Assembly: GCA_038207745.1 (NCBI GenBank)
Contig: JBBQZL010000077.1
Coordinates: 1 to 11,395 of the forward strand
Source: JBBQZL01 sp038207745
GTDB lineage: Bacteria > Actinomycetota > Thermoleophilia > Solirubrobacterales > 70-9
Reading direction: 5' to 3'
DNA length: 11,395 nucleotides
Shown here: one piece after another, positions 5,996-11,395 of the stretch
Position numbering within the stretch: position 1 is the stretch's first letter
How the letters are laid out: the number at the start of each line of letters is the position of its first letter
Position numbers and translations under genes: made by a program
The notes under the pieces: model-generated
Databases searched by the model: none
What the model saw: the letters and a program-made list of their open reading frames with translations, nothing else
Told to the model about the DNA's origin: nothing

Positions 5996-7129
5996 TCAAC
6001 GGTTGATGCCACCCGGGAAGACCGGCTTCTCGGGTGGATGCGGTGCAAGTGGCGGGAATCTTCGCGAGGAGATCCGTCGAGCCAGGACTGAGCGGCTGAG
6101 CGGAAAGTTCTGGATCCGGAAGGCATTCAAGGTGCCGAAGTCCTGGTAGTAGACGAGCATCCGGGCACGTGTCCGGTGGTTGGTCCAGGTGAACAGTCGC
6201 TTGACGTAGGCGGGTGAGTCGGTGCCCCAAACGCCGAACTCGGTCAGCGCGAGCGGCTTGTCATAGTGCTTCGCGAATCGCTTGTAGAACCGAGCCAGGT
6301 CATTCCAGTAGGCGTACCTGGAGTAGAAGTCAGTGCCGACCCAATCGACGTACCCGGCACCCGGGAAGTATCGAGCCGGCCAATTTCCCTTCGATCTAGG
6401 TGACCCGGCCGGAAGCGTGCTCCAGACCACCGCCAGCGGAGCGCTCGGGAATCTGTCCGGCAGTGGCTTCTTGCCGCCACCATTGATCTTGGGCAGGCCG
6501 AGCCCTGCCAGCCTTCGATTCAGGCTCGACTTCGTCGCACCACCGTGGAGCAGCAGGTACATGCGCCGAAACGCCTGGCGATACCACTTGGACGAGTAGC
6601 GCGAGGATCGCGCATTGCCGCTGCAGTCGACGCCGGCCCATGCGTTGAGGCAGCGATTGGGCTCTCCCAGCGGGCGAATGTAGCCGCGCAGCTTCTGACC
6701 GTGAAAGACGTGGTTGAGGTAGATCAGGTATCCGTCACCGCGGCCCATCGCGATTCCCCTCGGGGTGATCACCTCGGTGCCGTCGTCCTCAGTGGTCGAG
6801 ATGTGAAGCATCGGCCGGGCATGGACGGAACGCCAACGCGGAAGCGCCCGTCCGAGGCTGTTGCCCCAGGGGTGGAAGGTCTGAATGACCGCCGGATGCT
6901 TGCCGACCGTGCTTGCGAAGTCGCGGAAGCCCTCGATCGTGCCGGTATCGGTGACCCCGAAGAACCTCTTGCCGTGGGGTGGCTTGAGCAACGAAGCCTG
7001 CGCAGGAAGGGATGCCGTGAACAGGCACGAAAAGAGCGCAACAGAGCCGATGATTGCGCCCAGCGCCCAGCGCCTCCCCTGGGGGAGCGCCGGGACAGCT
7101 TGTGGGGGTATGCCAAGTTCCAAGATCAA
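5996..7129 (-). CDS. Secreted clan-A glycoside hydrolase candidate (GH26-like)
   Basis: The 377-residue product has a signal peptide: RR at 19-20, hydrophobic 22-40 and AQA cleavage at 43-45. A probable TIM-barrel domain follows, with early strand FFGVTD (56-61), IRPLGEPN (151-158), DWVGTDFYS (262-270) and LALTEFGV (293-300). Glu156 and Glu297 lie 141 residues apart, at the ends of the strands that in clan GH-A carry the acid/base and nucleophile. The pattern and length are closest to GH26 beta-mannanase-like proteins, but the usual HE before the acid/base reads GE, so the substrate is unknown. C160 and C169 may form a disulfide next to the active site. A basic, Pro-rich tail ends the protein. 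No ATG is available: TTG 7127-7129 and TTG 7121-7123 are candidate starts, the second sitting 5 nt after a TGTAAT box. It is transcribed alone, divergent from the cyclophilin gene. Confidence 0.6.
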   Translation of the reverse strand: MILELGIPPQAVPALPQGRRWALGAIIGSVALFSCLFTASLPAQASLLKPPHGKRFFGVTDTGTIEGFRDFASTVGKHPAVIQTFHPWGNSLGRALPRWRSVHARPMLHISTTEDDGTEVITPRGIAMGRGDGYLIYLNHVFHGQKLRGYIRPLGEPNRCLNAWAGVDCSGNARSSRYSSKWYRQAFRRMYLLLHGGATKSSLNRRLAGLGLPKINGGGKKPLPDRFPSAPLAVVWSTLPAGSPRSKGNWPARYFPGAGYVDWVGTDFYSRYAYWNDLARFYKRFAKHYDKPLALTEFGVWGTDSPAYVKRLFTWTNHRTRARMLVYYQDFGTLNAFRIQNFPLSRSVLARRISSRRFPPLAPHPPEKPVFPGGINR

Positions 7130-7134
7130 TTACA
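7129..7134 (-). promoter_or_regulatory. Candidate -10 element (TGTAAT) of the hydrolase gene
   Basis: On the minus strand TGTAAT is followed by 5 nt and then TTG 7121-7123, the second possible start of the hydrolase gene. This matches the near-leaderless geometry of three plus-strand genes. No -35 match is visible, so support is weak. Confidence 0.25.
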
Positions 7135-7228
7135 ACACGGCCGAAGGGCCCGTGCTGCGGAGTGCCGCACACTACGAGGCGGGATATCCGGGCAGCGCAA
7201 CATCCATCCCAATACACCCTCTGCCCAG

Positions 7229-7234
7229 TAGGGT
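7229..7234 (+). promoter_or_regulatory. Candidate -10 element (TAGGGT) of leaderless cyclophilin gene
   Basis: TAGGGT is followed by exactly 6 nt and then ATG 7241, so the first transcribed base would be the A of the start codon. No Shine-Dalgarno sequence precedes the ATG. The -35 region is not recognisable. Confidence 0.45.
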
Positions 7235-7240
7235 TCAGGC

Positions 7241-7699
7241 ATGTCAGAGGCGATTTTTCACACAAATGCCGGGGCCGTCACCGTCAAGTTCTTCGACGAT
7301 GACGCGCCAAAAACAGTCGAGAACTTCCGCAAGCTCGCGAGTGACGGCTTCTACGATGGGCTCGCATTCCACCGCGTGATCAAGGACTTCATGATCCAGG
7401 GGGGATGCCCGGAGGGAACCGGCCGCGGCGGACCCGGCTACACCTTCGAGGACGAGTTCAACCAGAACAAGATCGTTCGGGGTGCACTCGCAATGGCCAA
7501 CGCCGGCCCGAACACGAACGGCTCGCAATTCTTCATAGTCACAACCGAAGCGGCACCGTGGCTCGATGGCAAGCACACCGTCTTCGGCGAGGTGACCGGG
7601 GGCATGGACGTCGTCGATGCGATCGAGAACACCAACACTGATCACTCCGATGCTCCGAAGGAGCCCCAGGTCATCGAGAGGGTCGAACTCTCCGAGTAG
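7241..7699 (+). CDS. Cyclophilin-type peptidyl-prolyl cis-trans isomerase
   Basis: This 152-residue single-domain cyclophilin catalyses cis-trans isomerisation of X-Pro bonds during protein folding. It has no signal peptide or membrane segment, so it is cytosolic. The signature FHRVIKDFMIQGG (43-55) contains the catalytic Arg45 with Phe50 and Gln53. NTNGSQFFI (91-99) and WLDGKHTVFG (107-116) supply the remaining active-site residues, including Trp107 and His112. Length and motif spacing match small bacterial cyclophilins. The start at ATG 7241 gives the standard N-terminal strand and has no ribosome binding site, in line with a leaderless transcript. The gene stands alone: the upstream gene is divergent and an intrinsic terminator follows at 7716-7753. 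Confidence 0.95.
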   Translation: MSEAIFHTNAGAVTVKFFDDDAPKTVENFRKLASDGFYDGLAFHRVIKDFMIQGGCPEGTGRGGPGYTFEDEFNQNKIVRGALAMANAGPNTNGSQFFIVTTEAAPWLDGKHTVFGEVTGGMDVVDAIENTNTDHSDAPKEPQVIERVELSE

Positions 7700-7715
7700 T
7701 ACCGCCCGGGACGGG

Positions 7716-7753
7716 CAGCCGAGGCGCTCTGGCGGGCGCTTCGGCAGGTTTTT
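7716..7753 (+). terminator. Intrinsic terminator of the cyclophilin gene
   Basis: GCCGAGGCGC (7718-7727) pairs with GCGCTTCGGC (7736-7745) over 10 bp with one G-U pair and an 8-nt loop, followed by AGG and TTTTT (7749-7753). It lies 18 nt after the stop and just before the copA -35 element, so it insulates copA from upstream transcription. Confidence 0.82.
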
Positions 7754-7758
7754 GCGAT

Positions 7759-7787
7759 TTGACTCAGGTACCCCTAGGGGGTATATT
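7759..7787 (+). promoter_or_regulatory. copA promoter, near-consensus sigma-70 type, leaderless
   Basis: TTGACT (7759-7764) and TATATT (7782-7787) are separated by the ideal 17 bp. Six bases (7788-7793) then lead to ATG 7794, so the predicted start of transcription is the A of the start codon. No ribosome binding site is present. The spacer is filled by a CsoR-type palindrome, so the promoter should be off without copper. Confidence 0.85.
7768..7785. promoter_or_regulatory. CsoR-type copper operator
   Basis: TACCCCTAGGGGGTA (7769-7783) is a pseudo-palindrome with 6-bp arms (TACCCC/GGGGTA) around a 3-nt centre. It matches the G/C-tract operators of CsoR, the Cu(I)-sensing repressor known from Mycobacterium tuberculosis and Bacillus subtilis, which releases DNA when it binds copper. 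It fills the copA spacer and overlaps the -10 element. No csoR gene is in the window, so the repressor must be encoded elsewhere. Confidence 0.82.
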
Positions 7788-7793
7788 TGGGCA

Positions 7794-10055
7794 ATGAGCG
7801 AAAATACGAAGCAGGTTGAGATACCTGTCGAGGGGATCAGTTGCGCCTCCTGCGTGAGCAAGGTCGAGCGCGGTCTCAACGGGGTGGATGGTGTCGCGGC
7901 GACGGTCAACTTCGCAACCGAGCGGGCTTCCGTCACCTATGACCCAGCCCTCACCGACGTCGATGAGTTGGTCGAGGCGATCCAGGCAGCCGGTTACGGA
8001 GCAAAGGCGCCGGCCGATCAGCCTGTCGCGGACGGCGGCGCAGGGGCGGCAGCCGAGGAGCAGGATGCAGCCGACAGGTACCAGCGCGACCTTCGCCGCC
8101 GGCTTGTCGTCGCGATCACCCTGACGGTCCCGATCTTTGCGATGGCGATGATCTCCTCGCTCCAGTTCTCCGGATGGCAGTGGCTGAGCCTGGTGCTGGC
8201 GACACCGGTGGTCTTCTGGTCGGGCTGGACCTTTCACCTCACCGCCTGGAGAAGCGCCCGCCATGGTGCGGCAAACATGGACACCCTGATCTCGATCGGG
8301 ACGCTGGCCGCGTATGGCTGGTCCGTTGTGGCGCTGGTTTTTCTGGGTGCCGGTGAGCCGGGCATGGAGATGGCCTTCAGCCTGATTCCCGATCGCGGCG
8401 CAGGTGCGAGCTCGGTCTACTTCGAGGTCGCAGCAGTTGTCACGACCCTTATTCTCACCGGCCGCTTCTTCGAGGAGCGAGCCAAGCGGGAGGCGGGAGC
8501 CGCGCTCAGGGCCCTCGGCGAGCTGGGCGCCAAGGAGGCCTCGCTGCTCAGGCCCGACGGCAGCGAGCGGATGGTCCCGGTCGCGCAGCTCGTCGTCGGT
8601 GATCTCTTTGTCGTCAGGCCGGGCGGTCGGGTTGCCACCGATGGTGAGGTCGTAGAAGGCGCCTCGTCGGTCGACCGGTCGATGCTGACCGGGGAGTCGC
8701 GCCCGGAGGATGTCGGCCCTGGCGATCAGGTGATCGGAGCGACGATCAATATCGGTGGTCGCCTGGTGGTCCGGGCAACCAAGGTCGGGTCGGACACCGC
8801 GCTTGCCGGGATCACCCGGTTGGTCACCGAAGCCCAATCGGGCAAGGCCCCTGTCCAGCGGCTTGCGGATCGGGTCTCGGCGGTCTTCGTGCCGGTGGTG
8901 ATCGGCCTGGCCCTGGTCACTCTTGCCGGCTGGTTGATCGCGGGCGAGGGTGCTTCGTTTGCCTTCACTGCTGCCGTCTCTGTGTTGATCATCGCCTGCC
9001 CCTGTGCCCTCGGTTTGGCCACACCGACGGCGATCCTGGTCGGGACCGGCCGAGGTGCCGAGCTCGGGGTCCTGATCGGTGGGCCCGAGGTGCTCGAGTC
9101 GACACGCCGGGTCGACACGGTTGTCCTCGACAAGACAGGAACCGTCACGACTGGCCGGATCTCGCTTGACCGTGTCGTGGCCGACGGAGTTGAGGAAGCT
9201 GATGCAGTGAGGTTGGTTGGCGCGCTGGAGGCAGCCTCGGAGCACCCGGTTGGCGGCGCAATCGCCGAAGGAGCTCGTGTCCGGTTTGGGGTGGATCTGC
9301 CCGGCGTGGATGGCTTTGTCTCACATGCCGGCCTCGGTGTAGAGGCCACAGTCACGGGACGGCGGGTCGTGGCCGGTCGGCGGCGGCTGCTCCAGGCCCA
9401 GGGATTTGCGATTTCAGAACTACTTGCGGAAGCGCAGGAGCAGGCCGAGTCCGAGGGCCGGACCGCCGTGCTCGCCGGTTGGGACGGATCTGCAAGAGCG
9501 CTGTTTGTTGTCGCCGACCAGGTCAAGGAAAGCTCGGCAGAGGCGATCGCAGGGCTCCGCCGGCTTGGCATGCGGCCGGTCCTCTTGACCGGTGACAACC
9601 GGGCGAGCGCTGAGGCGGTGGGCCGAAGCGTCGGGATCGACGAGGTGATCTCCGAGGTCCTGCCGGCCGAGAAGGCCGATGTGGTCCGGCGTTTGCAGAG
9701 CGACGGCGCGGTTGTCGCGATGGTAGGTGACGGTGTCAACGATGCGCCGGCCCTGGCGATCGCTGACCTTGGCATCGCGCTCGGCACCGGAACCGACGTC
9801 GCAATCGAGTCCTCCGACATCACCCTTGTCTCCGGGGATCTGCGCGGCGTTGCGACCGCGGTCGGCCTTGCCCGGCGAACCCTGAGGACGATCAAGCAAA
9901 ACCTCTTCTGGGCCTTTGCCTACAACGTCGCAGCGATTCCGCTGGCGGCTGCCGGTTACCTCAGCCCGATGGTCGCGGGAGGTGCGATGGCGATGTCGAG
10001 TGTGCTCGTGGTCTCGAATTCGCTGCGGCTTCGCGGCTACCGCGGCGGCCGGTGA
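7794..10055 (+). CDS. copA: Cu(I)-exporting P1B-type ATPase
   Basis: The 753-residue membrane pump exports Cu(I) from the cytosol using ATP. One N-terminal heavy-metal domain (about 7-70) has GISCASC (14-20), with metal ligands C17 and C20. An Ala/acidic linker (about 72-97) precedes eight expected membrane segments. The actuator domain has TGES (299-302). The transport site CPC is at 402-404 in ACPCALGLATPT. The phosphorylated Asp is D446 in DKTGT. SEHP (482-485) contains the nucleotide-binding His, with TGDN at 599-602 and GDGVND at 645-650. YN (710-711) in segment 7 and MSS (734-736) in segment 8 are the Cu(I)-type ligands, which argue for subtype P1B-1. The start at ATG 7794 follows directly from the promoter and gives the normal N-terminus. 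The frame is open upstream to 7617, but that would overlap the cyclophilin gene. No chaperone copZ is adjacent. Confidence 0.96.
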   Translation: MSENTKQVEIPVEGISCASCVSKVERGLNGVDGVAATVNFATERASVTYDPALTDVDELVEAIQAAGYGAKAPADQPVADGGAGAAAEEQDAADRYQRDLRRRLVVAITLTVPIFAMAMISSLQFSGWQWLSLVLATPVVFWSGWTFHLTAWRSARHGAANMDTLISIGTLAAYGWSVVALVFLGAGEPGMEMAFSLIPDRGAGASSVYFEVAAVVTTLILTGRFFEERAKREAGAALRALGELGAKEASLLRPDGSERMVPVAQLVVGDLFVVRPGGRVATDGEVVEGASSVDRSMLTGESRPEDVGPGDQVIGATINIGGRLVVRATKVGSDTALAGITRLVTEAQSGKAPVQRLADRVSAVFVPVVIGLALVTLAGWLIAGEGASFAFTAAVSVLIIACPCALGLATPTAILVGTGRGAELGVLIGGPEVLESTRRVDTVVLDKTGTVTTGRISLDRVVADGVEEADAVRLVGALEAASEHPVGGAIAEGARVRFGVDLPGVDGFVSHAGLGVEATVTGRRVVAGRRRLLQAQGFAISELLAEAQEQAESEGRTAVLAGWDGSARALFVVADQVKESSAEAIAGLRRLGMRPVLLTGDNRASAEAVGRSVGIDEVISEVLPAEKADVVRRLQSDGAVVAMVGDGVNDAPALAIADLGIALGTGTDVAIESSDITLVSGDLRGVATAVGLARRTLRTIKQNLFWAFAYNVAAIPLAAAGYLSPMVAGGAMAMSSVLVVSNSLRLRGYRGGR

Positions 10056-10100
10056 ATACGGCGCCATTTTGGATTCAGGGCAAGTTTGAAATATGCATGT

Positions 10101-10136
10101 CCGCCGATGCAGCCGCCCACTATGCGGCGTCGGCGG
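10101..10136. other. Hairpin overlapping the aminotransferase stop codon
   Basis: CCGCCGATGC (10101-10110) pairs with GCGTCGGCGG (10127-10136) over 10 bp with one G-T mismatch-type pair and a 16-nt loop. The stop codon of the minus-strand aminotransferase gene (10120-10122) lies in the loop. It is in the 64-bp gap where copA and the aminotransferase gene converge. No T-run is present, so a shared terminator role is only a possibility. Confidence 0.35.
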
Positions 10137-11395
10137 CCAGATGGCCCTCGGTCACGCCCATCTCATCGCCGGCCGCCTGGAGGACCTCGCCGAGGGCATC
10201 GACGATCTCATCCAGTTGGGAGGTGTCGCAGACAAGCGGCGGCGCGATCTGGATCACCGAGTCGCCGCGGTCGTCGCCGCGCGCGATCAGGCCGGCGTCG
10301 AGCAGTCGACCGGGGACGAAGCCGCGAAGGAGTCGCTCACGTTGGTCGGCGTCGAAGCGGGTGTCTCCGGAGTCGGCGACCATCTCGGCCGCCCAGAAGA
10401 ATCCCTCTCCCCGGATGTCCCCGACGATCGGCAGCGCTCGCAGCTCTTCCATTCGCTGCTCGAGATATCCCTCGTTCTTGCGGACGTTCTCGAGCACGCC
10501 GTCACGCTCGAAGATCTCGATATTGCGAAGTGCGACACGGGCCGACGACGGGTGACCGCCGAAGGTGATGCCGTGGAGAAGGGTTGATTTGCCCTCATAG
10601 AGGTGGTCGGTGACCCTGGCGTTGGCGAGTACGGCGCCCATCGGCAGGTATGCCGAGGTGAGTCCCTTCGCGATCGTGATCAGATCGGGTTCGGCGCCGT
10701 AGCGCTTCGATGCGAACCACTCGCCGAGGCGCCCACATCCGGAGATCACCTCATCGCAGAGCAAGAGGATGCCGTGGCGATCGCAGATCTTCCTGATGCC
10801 CTCGAAATAGCCGACGGGAGGAGTCAGGCATCCGCCCGCATTCTGGATCGGCTCGGCGATGATCATCGCGACCGTCTCCGGGCCCGCCTCGTTGATCGCG
10901 GTCTCGATCTCGGCGAGAAGCGCCGTACAGAGGTCAGCCTCACTGCGTTGATCGCGAAAGGCGTTTGTGTTGGATACTCGAAGTGCCTCGATTGCCGGGG
11001 ACCCGAACGGCTCCTTGAAGCCGGGGACGCCGGTGAATGAGAGCGCTCCGAGCGTCACGCCGTGGTAGGCGATGTGGCGCGCGATCACCTTTGTGCGCTG
11101 TGGCTGTCCGTTGGCGACGTGGTACTGGCGAACGAGCTTCCATGCGGCCTCGACCGACTCAGAACCACCGTTGGTGAAGAAGGCCCGCTCTATCCCCTCG
11201 GGCGCAAGGTCGGTGATCCGTTCGGCAAGCTCGATCGCCGGCCTGTGGGCGGTCCCCCAGTTGGTGTTGAAGGCAAGCCGGCCCATCTGGTCGGCCACGA
11301 CCTCGGCGAACTCGGCCCCGTAGGAGTAGCCGAGCTGGGCGCAGAAGAGCGATGAGAGGCCATCGATGTAGCGGCGTCCATTCGTGTCATAGACG
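10120..11395 (-). CDS. Class III PLP-dependent aminotransferase (5' end missing)
   Basis: The frame is open to the window edge and gives 424 residues; about 30-40 N-terminal residues are probably missing. Visible numbering starts at VYDTNGRRYIDG. Key parts are FNTNWGTAHRP (42-52), the phosphate-binding FTNGGSES (73-80), HIAYHG (107-112) for ring stacking, AEPIQNAGG (180-188), LLLCDEVISGCGRLG (210-224) with the pyridine-nitrogen Asp, and the Schiff-base Lys243 in IAKGLTS. TFGGHP (277-282) is the usual late motif. These belong to the omega-amino-acid:pyruvate/GABA aminotransferase group, which moves an amino group from an omega-amine or beta/gamma-amino acid to pyruvate or 2-oxoglutarate in the cytosol. 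The substrate cannot be named from sequence alone. An internal GTG at 11296-11298 is not the start, because conserved sequence continues upstream of it. It converges on copA and is probably unrelated to it. Confidence 0.93.
   Translation of the reverse strand, partial: VYDTNGRRYIDGLSSLFCAQLGYSYGAEFAEVVADQMGRLAFNTNWGTAHRPAIELAERITDLAPEGIERAFFTNGGSESVEAAWKLVRQYHVANGQPQRTKVIARHIAYHGVTLGALSFTGVPGFKEPFGSPAIEALRVSNTNAFRDQRSEADLCTALLAEIETAINEAGPETVAMIIAEPIQNAGGCLTPPVGYFEGIRKICDRHGILLLCDEVISGCGRLGEWFASKRYGAEPDLITIAKGLTSAYLPMGAVLANARVTDHLYEGKSTLLHGITFGGHPSSARVALRNIEIFERDGVLENVRKNEGYLEQRMEELRALPIVGDIRGEGFFWAAEMVADSGDTRFDADQRERLLRGFVPGRLLDAGLIARGDDRGDSVIQIAPPLVCDTSQLDEIVDALGEVLQAAGDEMGVTEGHLAADAA

Noticed and set aside
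7617..7793. Upstream extension of the copA frame
   Set aside because: It would overlap the cyclophilin gene and its terminator and read through the promoter and CsoR site. The protein N-terminus is normal from ATG 7794.
7764..9245. 493-residue open frame on the minus strand opposite copA
   Set aside because: It is antisense to a full-length copA with all P-type ATPase motifs. Its composition (Arg, Asp, Gly, His-rich, no recognisable domain) is that of a shadow frame in high-GC DNA.
8726..9895. 389-residue minus-strand open frame opposite copA
   Set aside because: It is Ser/Thr/Ala/Arg-rich low-complexity sequence with no motif, fully covered by copA on the other strand.
5524..10055. A single copper-handling operon from the cupredoxin-like gene to copA
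   Set aside because: A minus-strand hydrolase gene and a cyclophilin gene with its own terminator lie between them. A CsoR-like site is seen only before copA.

Overview
The window is high-GC DNA with actinobacterial character, most likely from the Thermoleophilia/Solirubrobacterales side of that phylum. The assignment is an inference from four things: the GroEL tail ending in Met/Gly repeats, the Mrp ATPase without its CxxC motif, the large modular secreted Ig-like protein, and starts that look leaderless. It cannot be proved without a database search.

Layout from left to right. Positions 1-131 are the 3' end of groEL, followed by a GNRA-capped hairpin (213-232) and a strong intrinsic terminator (249-280). 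The rest of the gap up to 593 has no convincing gene. It holds three tandem 28-bp repeats (353-436) and several small inverted repeats. A minus-strand atypical SDR (NmrA/NDUFA9-like, catalytic Tyr replaced by Phe) occupies 594-1472. A 7Fe-type ferredoxin (1666-1932, plus) converges on an Mrp/ApbC-type P-loop ATPase (1972-3120, minus).

The centre of the window carries three exported proteins: a 739-residue secreted multi-domain beta-sandwich protein (3254-5473, plus), a small membrane-anchored cupredoxin-like protein (5524-5979, plus), and a secreted clan-A (GH26-like) glycoside hydrolase candidate (5996-7129, minus, convergent). Divergent from the hydrolase is a cytosolic cyclophilin peptidyl-prolyl isomerase (7241-7699) with its own intrinsic terminator.

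Next is a Cu(I)-exporting P1B-type ATPase, copA (7794-10055). Its promoter is near consensus (TTGACT, 17-bp spacer, TATATT) and has a CsoR-type G/C-tract palindrome in the spacer. The predicted start of transcription is the A of the ATG. The window ends inside a minus-strand class III PLP-dependent aminotransferase (10120-11395, 5' end missing).

I see no clear new multi-gene defence or mobile system; most genes are housekeeping or stand-alone units. The best leads are the series of apparently leaderless promoters at 5511-7796, the copper-responsive operator with no csoR in view, the cysteine-free HFHGYD cupredoxin-like protein, and the active-site or cluster-ligand losses in the SDR and Mrp proteins.
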